A program made the position numbers and the translations under genes. This document shows, piece by piece, positions 57,447 to 64,000 of a DNA stretch of 64,000 bases; position 1 is the stretch's first letter, and each line of letters starts with the position of its first letter. The stretch comes from Actinomadura alba (GTDB lineage: Bacteria; Actinomycetota; Actinomycetes; Streptosporangiales; Streptosporangiaceae), in the NCBI RefSeq assembly GCF_014323705.1, contig NZ_JABVEC010000013.1, positions 124,001 through 188,000 of the forward strand. The letters run 5' to 3'. The notes under the pieces are model-generated. The model had not been told where the DNA came from and searched no databases. It saw only the letters and a list, made by a program, of their open reading frames with translations.

Positions 57447-59993
57447 GTGTTGCCGACTGCCGCTCCGACTCAGAATCTCCATACCGATGGGACCGGTGCG
57501 GACCAGGGAAGGGTGCGCCGTGCCGTGTTCCTCTATCAGGACGGCGTGCTGCTCTCCTCAGCGGTCCGCGCGCTCGACGCCCTGGGACTGCTGAATCCAG
57601 CCGGATATCCCGACCGGCCGGACAATGGTTATCTCCGTGTCGCCTGGCGCTCGCTGGCCAGTGTCGGCTGGCTGGACGAATCGGCTCGAGCGTGGACTGA
57701 CGAGGGCCGAGCCGCGATGCGCCACCGCGAGCGATACGTAGCCGGCGGACGCTTCCTCAGCCGCTTCACAAGTAATGCCCCGGACTCATGGGCCCATCCC
57801 TGGGCCGCCCCCACCGAGATGGCATTCTCGGACGTACTCGACACCCACGAGCACTGGCGGTCCAGCGCCGATCCCTCCGATGTGGTCACCGCGCACCTGG
57901 ATGGCGCGCTCGCCGTCCCCGCTCTGCTGTCGCTGCGCGGCACCAGGGGCCTCCAGCGGCCGGAGGGTGAAGTCGCGAGGCTGCTGACACTCCTCGGCTG
58001 GCTGGACGGCGACGGCTCCTGGACCCCGTTCGGGCGCGCCGGACTCGCGATGGTCGACCACATGGGCATGGTGGGCTCCTATCTGCCCATGCTCGCCCGG
58101 CTCGAGCAACTCTGCCGGGGCGAGGTGCTCGTCGAACCCGGCGATGGCGAGTGGCACTGCCAGCGTCAGCTCAACGTGCAGGCCAGCGCCGCCGCCCATC
58201 GGCGCTATTTCGCCGACGCGGATCCGGTGTTCACGGAGATCTTCAGCCACACGCCGCGGCCCTCCTTCGTCGCCGACATGGGCTGCGGTGGCGGTAACTG
58301 GCTGGCCCACCTCCACGGTCTGCTGGGGGACGATGTCCGCTATGTCGGCATCGATGCCAGCCGAGTGGCGCTCGACTACGCGCGTGACGTACTCGAGGCG
58401 GCCGGGGTGCGCGAGCCGCTGCTACTGCAGGGCGACATCGGCGATCCCGGCGCGCTGCGCGAACAGCTCGCCGCGCACGGCCTGGCGATCGACGACGGAT
58501 TGCACATCCGCGCGTTCCTCGATCATGATCGCCCCTATCTCGGCGGCGACCCGCGCGCTGACCTCCCCGGCTGGTCCACCGGCGCCTACGTCGCCCCCGA
58601 CGGCCGTCCGCTGACGGCCGCCGAGGTGGAGTCCGACCTCGTCGAGCACCTGCGGAGGTGGGTGCCTCATGTGCGCAAGCACGGACTCGTCATCCTCGAG
58701 GCGCACAGCGTGGCGCCGCACGTGACGCGGCGTCACCTCGGAGCCCTGCACTCGGTGGCGTTCGACGCCTATCACGGCCTCTCCCATCAGTACCCGGTCG
58801 AGCACTCCGCCTTCATGCGGTGCTGCCGGATCGCCGGGCTCCAACCGGTCAGCCACCTTGAGCGTCGCTACCCGACCACCCGGCCATTCGTCGCGGTGTC
58901 CCTCAACCGCCTGATACCCGTGCAGCCGGCACCGCGGCGCATCCCGACCGAACGTCATGACACGTGGCGACCCGGCCCGGGAACCGACCGGACCGACGGC
59001 GAGGGGCTGCATCATCTCCTCTTCACCGAGGGCGACGTCGCCCACCCGCGCCAGTGGTGTTCCGGTGCCACCGGCATCGTGGTCCGCGACACGCTCCGCG
59101 CCATCGAGGCCCGCATCGACGGTGCCGGTCGCGGCGATGTCGTCCGGGTGCTCGACTACGGCGCAGGGACCGGCCTGGCCTCGATCGAGCTGATCAAAGC
59201 CTGCGTCGCACACGATGTCGAACAACGCCTCGCCGACCGCGGTGCCACCTTTGAGCTGCACCTCGTCGATATCCCGACAAGCTGGTTCGCGCAGGGGTAC
59301 GAGTTACTTCGCGAGCACCCCTGGACGCGTTTCCACGCGCTGCGCACCGGCGGCGCGTTCCGTCCACTGATCGACGTCATGGCGGGCGAGCAGGTCGACG
59401 CGGTGCTGGCCAACATGGTGTTCCACCTGCTGACCGGCGAGGCCATGCGGCGCACCGCGGACTCCATCGCCGGCGTCCTGCGGCCCGGCGGGCTGCTCTC
59501 CTTCAGCTCGCCCGACCTGGGTCCGGCCAGCGCCTATTCGATGCTCTTCCACGACCCCAACCGGCTGCTGCGCCGGCACTGGCTCGCCGCGCTCGACTCG
59601 GTCGAGCCGCACTCTCTGGCGTCACCGCTCCGGGACGCGGTGGCGCGCGTGCGGCCAGAGGAGCGGGCGAGCGCCCAGCGGCGCGCCGATCGGCGGATCC
59701 TGCCCACCCCGCAGACCAGGACGTCCGTGGCGGCGGCTCTGGCACCGCATTTACACGGCACCGTCGAACGGCGCACCTACGAGCTCTTAGCCGAGGAAAG
59801 CCTGATGACGGCGCTCGTCCCCGCGAACCAGGCCGAGTATCTCGCCGAGATCACCGACCGGGGCCTTCGCGAGGCCGTCATCCACCACCTCATGCACGAA
59901 CAAGTGCTGCCCGAGCTGATGCACGGGCCGGCGGGCACCGCGCTCGGGCTCAACATCGAATGGACGATCGGCAGATATGAACGATCTCGATGA
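57447..59993 (+). CDS. Fused tandem methyltransferase, AprA-like (848 aa)
   Basis: GTG 57447 follows GGGAGG at five bases. Residues 10-100 form a winged-helix-like adaptor (AVFLYQDGVLLSSAVRAL, GYLRVAWRSLASVGWL), as in the methyltransferases of AprA-type loading modules. Two SAM-binding domains follow: motif I ADMGCGGGNWLAHL near residue 275 and LDYGAGTGLASIELI near residue 570. The C-terminal 80 residues (YELLAEESLMTALV) are helical. AprA-like enzymes methylate malonyl- or related carrier-bound starters. Two domains in one chain suggest repeated or dual methylation. Three TTA codons lie in the second domain and tail (620, 769, 781). Substrate unknown. Confidence 0.75.
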   Translation: MLPTAAPTQNLHTDGTGADQGRVRRAVFLYQDGVLLSSAVRALDALGLLNPAGYPDRPDNGYLRVAWRSLASVGWLDESARAWTDEGRAAMRHRERYVAGGRFLSRFTSNAPDSWAHPWAAPTEMAFSDVLDTHEHWRSSADPSDVVTAHLDGALAVPALLSLRGTRGLQRPEGEVARLLTLLGWLDGDGSWTPFGRAGLAMVDHMGMVGSYLPMLARLEQLCRGEVLVEPGDGEWHCQRQLNVQASAAAHRRYFADADPVFTEIFSHTPRPSFVADMGCGGGNWLAHLHGLLGDDVRYVGIDASRVALDYARDVLEAAGVREPLLLQGDIGDPGALREQLAAHGLAIDDGLHIRAFLDHDRPYLGGDPRADLPGWSTGAYVAPDGRPLTAAEVESDLVEHLRRWVPHVRKHGLVILEAHSVAPHVTRRHLGALHSVAFDAYHGLSHQYPVEHSAFMRCCRIAGLQPVSHLERRYPTTRPFVAVSLNRLIPVQPAPRRIPTERHDTWRPGPGTDRTDGEGLHHLLFTEGDVAHPRQWCSGATGIVVRDTLRAIEARIDGAGRGDVVRVLDYGAGTGLASIELIKACVAHDVEQRLADRGATFELHLVDIPTSWFAQGYELLREHPWTRFHALRTGGAFRPLIDVMAGEQVDAVLANMVFHLLTGEAMRRTADSIAGVLRPGGLLSFSSPDLGPASAYSMLFHDPNRLLRRHWLAALDSVEPHSLASPLRDAVARVRPEERASAQRRADRRILPTPQTRTSVAAALAPHLHGTVERRTYELLAEESLMTALVPANQAEYLAEITDRGLREAVIHHLMHEQVLPELMHGPAGTALGLNIEWTIGRYERSR

Positions 59994-60029
59994 CGGCGAA
60001 CTCGAGGTCCTTTGAGAAAGGTACCCAAG

Positions 60030-61181
60030 ATGGTACAAGAAGCAACACACAAGGACGTCACGGCCGGCTCTAGTCGCCTCGAGTCGCTGAACGGGATGCG
60101 ATTCATCGCCGGCCTGCTGGTATTCCTCACGCATGCGTTGGCCGGCTCGGCGCTGTTCGCCTCGAATTTCCAGATGGAGCATCTCGGGCTCATCATCCAG
60201 GGCGGCTGGGCCGCGCTCGTCTACTTCTTCGTGCTGAGTGGCTTCGTCATGACCTGGGCGCGGCGGCCGACGGACACCGCCCCCACGTTCTGGCGGCGTC
60301 GCGCCCTCCGGGTCTTCCCGAACTACCTGGTCACGCTTGCCGCCTACATCGGCGTGCTCGGCCTGGTGCTGCACATACCCATCCACGGCAAGACCGTGCT
60401 GCTGCATGGTCTGGCCCTGCAGTCCTTCATCCCCGACCTGGAGACCCGGATCGCCTTCAACCCCCCGACCTGGTCGCTCTCCGCCGAGCTGTTCTTCTAT
60501 CTCTGCTTCCCGCTCCTCATCCGCCTCGTCGACCGGATCAGGCCCGAGCGGCTGTGGGCCTGGGCGGGCGGCGTGGTGGCGGCCGCCTTCGCCGCGCCGT
60601 TGCTGGCCCCGAAGCTGCTGCCGGCGTCGAAGCCGGTCGAGGGTCTCGGCTGGCCGGAGCTGGAGATGTGGGTGATCCAGCAGTTCCCGCCGATCCGGAT
60701 GCTGGAGTTCATCCTCGGCATGATCCTGGCCAAGATCGTAATTTCCGGCCGGCGGATACCGCTGAACTTCGGCGCCGCGGTGGGACTCTTCGTCGCCGTC
60801 TACGCCGTGTCACCGCTGATTCCCGAAAGACTCAACATGGCGGCGATCCACCTCGTCCCGATCGGCCTCCTCATCCTCACGGCCGCCGCCCGGGACAGCC
60901 GGGGACGTTCCGGCTGGCTCGGCAGCCGCCCGATGGTCAAGCTCGGGGAGCTGGCCTTCGCCTTCTACATCTGGCACTACATGATCGTCATCCATGCCCG
61001 CCAGTTGCTCGGTACACCCGAGGGCTGGAGCGCGCCCGTCGGTTTCGCCGTTCTCGTCCTGCTTTTCGTGGCCACGCTGGGAGCGGCCTGGCTTCAGTAC
61101 ACGCTGATCGAGAACCCGATGTTCCGGCGCTTCGCCTCCTCTCGGCGTCGGCGGACGCTCGGAGCCGCCCCGATTCGATGA
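60030..61181 (+). CDS. Acyltransferase-3-family membrane O-acyltransferase
   Basis: 383 aa from ATG 60030 (AAAGG eight bases upstream). About ten hydrophobic segments. The catalytic His is present in the first helix (LLVFLTHAL), unlike the paralogue at 43413-44558, and the RRRALRVFPNYL motif is intact. Family members such as CarE and AcyA acylate sugars of macrolides from acyl-CoA. It may acylate the aminopentose or another hydroxyl of the product. It lies 36 bp after the double-methyltransferase gene. Confidence 0.85.
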   Translation: MVQEATHKDVTAGSSRLESLNGMRFIAGLLVFLTHALAGSALFASNFQMEHLGLIIQGGWAALVYFFVLSGFVMTWARRPTDTAPTFWRRRALRVFPNYLVTLAAYIGVLGLVLHIPIHGKTVLLHGLALQSFIPDLETRIAFNPPTWSLSAELFFYLCFPLLIRLVDRIRPERLWAWAGGVVAAAFAAPLLAPKLLPASKPVEGLGWPELEMWVIQQFPPIRMLEFILGMILAKIVISGRRIPLNFGAAVGLFVAVYAVSPLIPERLNMAAIHLVPIGLLILTAAARDSRGRSGWLGSRPMVKLGELAFAFYIWHYMIVIHARQLLGTPEGWSAPVGFAVLVLLFVATLGAAWLQYTLIENPMFRRFASSRRRRTLGAAPIR

Positions 61182-61292
61182 CCGTGGGCAAAGGCGGGAG
61201 AAAGAATGTCGAGGCACCGCTGGTAGACCGGTGCCGCGGGTGACGAAGCCGAGGCGGCAGGCGGGCGCCGGTGATACTTTCGCCGGACCGGT

Positions 61293-61319
61293 TGTCGATT
61301 TCGGCGGGCCTCGCTCGTC
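61293..61319 (+). promoter_or_regulatory. Probable ECF42-type promoter of YCII copy B
   Basis: TGTCGA (61293-61298), 17 bases, CGTC (61316-61319), about 37 bp before the YCII start. Identical motif and spacing to copy A. Confidence 0.6.
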
Positions 61320-61355
61320 GGAACCAGAGAGAAACACCGATTCGAGGAGAACCTG

Positions 61356-61700
61356 ATGGCCCAGTACGGGATTCTGGTCTACCAGCCCGCCCCGGCCGAC
61401 CCGATGGACCTCCCGGCCGAGTACGAGAAGGCGCTCGAGACCTACCCCGACCAGGTGGCCGAGACGGGCGCCGAGCCGGTCACCGGATTCGCGCTGCAGC
61501 CCAGCACCACGGCCATCTCGGTCCGCGGCGACGTTGTCACCGACGGTCCGTTCATCGAGGCCAAGGAGGTCGTGGCCGGATTCTTCATCATCGAGGCGCC
61601 CAGTCTGGATGTCGCGCTGAAGGTCGCCAAGCTCAACCCGGCCACCCAGCACGGCGGCGGTGTTGAGGTCCGGCCGCTGTTCACGCCGCCGGAGGAGTGA
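61356..61700 (+). CDS. YCII/DGPF-domain protein (copy B)
   Basis: 114 aa, nearly the same as copy A. It keeps the DGPF motif (TDGPFIEAKEVVAGFFIIEA) that copy A has changed to DGTF, so copy B may be the ancestral one. It precedes the broken ECF42-type sigma gene, the usual partner of this family, so the original locus probably lay here. A GAGGAGA site precedes ATG 61356. Confidence 0.85.
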   Translation: MAQYGILVYQPAPADPMDLPAEYEKALETYPDQVAETGAEPVTGFALQPSTTAISVRGDVVTDGPFIEAKEVVAGFFIIEAPSLDVALKVAKLNPATQHGGGVEVRPLFTPPEE

Positions 61701-61842
61701 GAAACCGGCGGCCGCGGCCGGCCGCATCGTGGTGACGCGCACCGTCGCGTCCGAGCCCATACGCTCACCGCGGTGGGGCGCGTCACCACCGGCCTCGACA
61801 CGGGTGACGGTATGTCCCTGCTCGTGAGATCCATATGATGCC

Positions 61843-62804
61843 GTGATGGAGGAGCCCGGAGAGGACCCGGTGCCCGATGAGCAGCTGCGCCTGATCTTCA
61901 CCTGCTGTCATCCCGCGCTGGCCCGGGAAGCTCAGGTGGCGCTGACCCTGCGCCTGGTGTGCGGGGTGGGGACCGCCGAGATCGCCAAGGCGCTGCTCGT
62001 CTCCGAGCCGACGATGGCCGCGCGGGTCGCCCGGGCGATGACGAAGATCTCCGCGGCGCGGATTCCATTTCGGGTGCCGGATGTGGGGGAGCTGCCCGAA
62101 CGGCTGGACGCTGTGCTGTCGGTCATCCATCTGCTTTACACCACCGGGCACACGGCGCCGTTGGAGACCGGCCTGGTCCGTGCCGACCTGGTGGATGCGC
62201 GCTGCATCTGTCCCGGCAGCTGCTGGCCATGATGCCCGACGAGCCGGAGGTCCGCGGGCTGCTGGCGCTGTTGTTGCTCACCGACGCCCGCCGGGCCACC
62301 CGTACCGATTCCGAGGGCAGGCTGCTGGTCCTCGAAGACCAGGACCGGTCCGCCTGGGACCGGTCCGCCATCGACGAGGGGCGCCGCTTGGCCCTTGAGG
62401 CGTTCCGGACCGACAGCATCGGCCGGTACGCACTTCAGGCCGCCATCGCCTCGCTGCACGCCACTGCCGACAGCTACGCCGCGACCGACTGGCGCCGGGT
62501 GCTCGGGCTCTACGACGAGTTGCTGAGGGTCTGGCCCTCGCCGGTCGTCGCGCTCAACCGGGCCGTGGCGGTATCGATGGTGCGCGGACCGGAGGCCGCC
62601 CTCAAGGAGATCGAGGACCTGGAGCGGGACGGCCGACTCGCCGGATACCACTATCTTCCAGCGGTCCGCGCCGACCTGCTGCGCCGTCTCGGCCGCCGGC
62701 GCGAGGCGGCGACCGCCTATCTCGCGGCACTGGACCTGGTCGACAACGAGACCGAGCGGCGGTTCCTGGCGGCCCGCCGCGCCGAGGTCATCGATGGTGG
62801 TTGA
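61843..62804 (+). pseudogene. ECF42-type sigma factor remnant (N-terminus missing, frameshifted)
   Basis: The first frame (from 61843) reads VPDEQLRLIFTCCHPALARE, GTAEIAKALLVSEPTMAARV and LHLLYTTGH-like VIHLLYTTGHTAPLE: the region-4 part and linker of ECF42 sigma factors (DUF6596 group). At about 62196-62203 the frame is lost; one base appears deleted in GTGGATGCGCGCTG, after which the frame ending at 62804 continues with LSRQLLAMMPDEPEVRGLLA and the TPR-like tail (RYALQAAIASLHATA, VALNRAVAVSMV). Region 2, which binds the -10 element, is absent upstream. The gene is therefore broken twice. Confidence 0.8.
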
Positions 62805-62832
62805 AACAGGCGGGTGGCCGCTGGAGTCAACG

Positions 62833-62981
62833 TCACGACTTGCGGTGATCGGAGGTCAGCTTCTCCAGCGCCGGCACGAGATCGTTCGGGCTCGGTATCG
62901 CTCTCACTTCGGTGCGTAGCTGGGCGGCGTTCGCTGCGTACGACGGATCTTCCAGGACCAGTTTGAGGCTGTCGCGCAGTA
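62833..62981 (-). pseudogene. Glycosyltransferase C-terminal remnant
   Basis: About 48 residues directly downstream of the C-methyltransferase stop read LRDSLKLVLEDPSYAANAA, then LRTEVRAIPSPNDLVPALEKL, ending HRKS. This is the typical end of DesVII/EryCIII-type glycosyltransferases. No N-terminal or nucleotide-binding domain is present. It is therefore the tail of a gene whose body was deleted. The call depends on a short stretch. Confidence 0.6.
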
Positions 62982-64000
62982 TCAGACCGTGGCAAGGGAC
63001 GGCAGCGGGAAGATCATCTTTCCGCCCCCCGCCAGGTACTCCTGCTCCCGCTCGACGAACCCGTCGCGGTAAGCCCACGGGAGCACCAGCAGCTGGTCGG
63101 GGCGGCGCGCCTTGGCATCTTCCTCGGAGATGATGGGGATCCCGGTCCCGGGGGTGAAGTGGCCGTGCTTCTCCGGGCTGACCTCACCGATGTACGGCAG
63201 GTCGTGGGCATCGATCCCGCAGTACTGAAGAGTCACGTTGCCCTTGGTCGACGCCCCGTACCCGAGAGTCAGCCTGCCCGCGGCCCGCGAGTCATCCAGG
63301 AACGCGCGAAGCTCGTCGCGGTGGTTGCGGACGCGGCGTGCGAAGGCCTCGAACGGGGCCATGTTGTCCAGTTCGAGCTCGGCCTCCCGCTGCCGGATCC
63401 GGTTGATCGCGACGGTGTCGATCTTGTGCCGGCTGGGGTCCTTGACCAGGGTGAGGCACAGGCTGCCGCCGTGGACCCCGGTGAGTTCGGCCGTCGACAC
63501 GGTGAGACCGACGCGCTCGGCCATCCACTCGATCTGGCTGAACGCGTAGTACTCGAGGTGCTCGTGGCACACCGCGTCGTAGGCCAGCGCCTCGAGCATG
63601 GAAGCCACATCGGCCATCTCGACCATCCACACGCCGTCGTCGGTGAGGATGTCGCGCACGTCGGCCATGAACCCAATCGGGTCGGGCAGGTCGTAGAACA
63701 TCGCGATCGAGGTGACGATCTTGGCCTTGCGGTCGCCGTACCGCTCGGCGATGGCCGCCCGGGAGAAGAAGTCCGGGATCAGTTCGATGTGGTCGGGGTA
63801 GTACCGGCGCCACTTCTCACCAGTGGGGTCGATGCCCACCAGGGTGGGACCGTCGGTCGGATATCCCTGCAGCAGGGTGGAGTCGTTGCTGCCGATGTCG
63901 ACGACCAGGTCGGTGGTGTCGAGATCGACCATGCCGATGAGCTTGGCGACGTTGCCGTGCAAATGGTCAATCATAAAAGGCCGAATGCCCGAGCGGTATC
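62982..64000 (-). CDS. Sugar C-methyltransferase-like protein (partial, 5' end beyond window)
   Basis: The frame is open from 62982 to the right edge; the coding sequence continues upstream of ATG 63974 (YRSGIRPFMIDHLHGNV), so the N-terminal zinc-binding part lies outside. SAM motif VVDIGSNDSTLLQGYP, the segment DAVCHEHLEYYA, and LTLGYGASTKGNVTLQYC identify the same family as the protein at 55258-56487, but identity is low. It may methylate a second sugar or another position. The glycosyltransferase remnant lies right behind its stop codon. Confidence 0.85.
   Translation of the reverse strand, partial: YRSGIRPFMIDHLHGNVAKLIGMVDLDTTDLVVDIGSNDSTLLQGYPTDGPTLVGIDPTGEKWRRYYPDHIELIPDFFSRAAIAERYGDRKAKIVTSIAMFYDLPDPIGFMADVRDILTDDGVWMVEMADVASMLEALAYDAVCHEHLEYYAFSQIEWMAERVGLTVSTAELTGVHGGSLCLTLVKDPSRHKIDTVAINRIRQREAELELDNMAPFEAFARRVRNHRDELRAFLDDSRAAGRLTLGYGASTKGNVTLQYCGIDAHDLPYIGEVSPEKHGHFTPGTGIPIISEEDAKARRPDQLLVLPWAYRDGFVEREQEYLAGGGKMIFPLPSLATV

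Larger units (their letters stand above)
61290..61800 (+). repeat. Inverted duplication copy B (YCII gene with promoter and 3' flank)
   Basis: Matches 49240-49750 in inverted orientation over the promoter, the YCII gene and about 90 bp downstream. The two copies are about 11.5 kb apart and enclose the sugar genes. Boundaries are judged by eye. Confidence 0.75.

Noticed and set aside
1..64000. CRISPR arrays, insertion sequences, rRNA genes
   Set aside because: No regularly spaced repeats, transposase motifs or rRNA-like sequence were seen on reading through the window.

Overview
The window is high-GC DNA from an actinomycete. Evidence: GTG/TTG starts, mycothiol-type maleylpyruvate isomerase folds, an F420-type luciferase-like oxidoreductase, a StrR-type activator beside a gamma-butyrolactone-receptor-like TetR protein, and scattered TTA (bldA-type) codons. 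The genus cannot be fixed from the sequence. Almost the whole window reads as one large specialised-metabolite gene cluster that runs off both ends.

Layout. 1-1961: regulators (StrR-like activator cut by the left edge, TetR/ScbR-like repressor). 2257-6618: coupled DUF5987-like/GMC oxidoreductase pair, AhpD-like protein, TIGR03084-like protein. 6820-6895: an odd class I tRNA with a UAA anticodon. 7069-12572: zinc-ribbon methyltransferase, cobalamin-type radical SAM enzyme, ferredoxin, cytoplasmic solute-binding-protein-like protein. 12627-21669 (minus strand): membrane proteins, a berberine-bridge-type flavoenzyme, SgcJ-like NTF2 protein, acyl-CoA-dehydrogenase-like flavoenzyme, LLM oxidoreductase, P450. 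21998-36235: the core visible here, made of a stand-alone carrier protein, a C-A-T NRPS, a tyrosine 2,3-aminomutase closely resembling SgcC4, SDR, flavin monooxygenase, DUF2855 protein, an HpaB/SgcC-type hydroxylase, Fe/2OG dioxygenase, a stand-alone condensation enzyme like SgcC5, and a second ACAD-like flavoenzyme. 36519-49678: MetE-core, M20 peptidase, YbdK ligase, nitroreductase, flavoprotein, AhpD-like protein, O-acyltransferase, two more berberine-bridge-type oxidases, an MFS exporter and a YCII protein. 49777-64000: nucleotide-sugar genes (UDP-glucose dehydrogenase, decarboxylase, 2,3-dehydratase, aminotransferase, two C-methyltransferase-like proteins), Nudix hydrolase, a double-methyltransferase fusion, another acyltransferase, and a zone of gene remnants (N-methyltransferase, ECF42 sigma factor, glycosyltransferase).

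How the genes fit together (inference). The aminomutase, carrier protein, HpaB-type hydroxylase and stand-alone condensation enzyme match the beta-tyrosine branch of nine-membered enediynes such as C-1027: tyrosine becomes beta-tyrosine, is held on a carrier protein, hydroxylated on the ring and transferred to a core scaffold. The sugar genes predict a UDP-linked amino-pentose combining 2-deoxygenation, 4-amination and C-methylation. No enediyne PKS or other core synthase lies in the window, so the scaffold is unknown. Regulation is probably by the StrR-like protein, the gamma-butyrolactone-type receptor and UUA-codon control.
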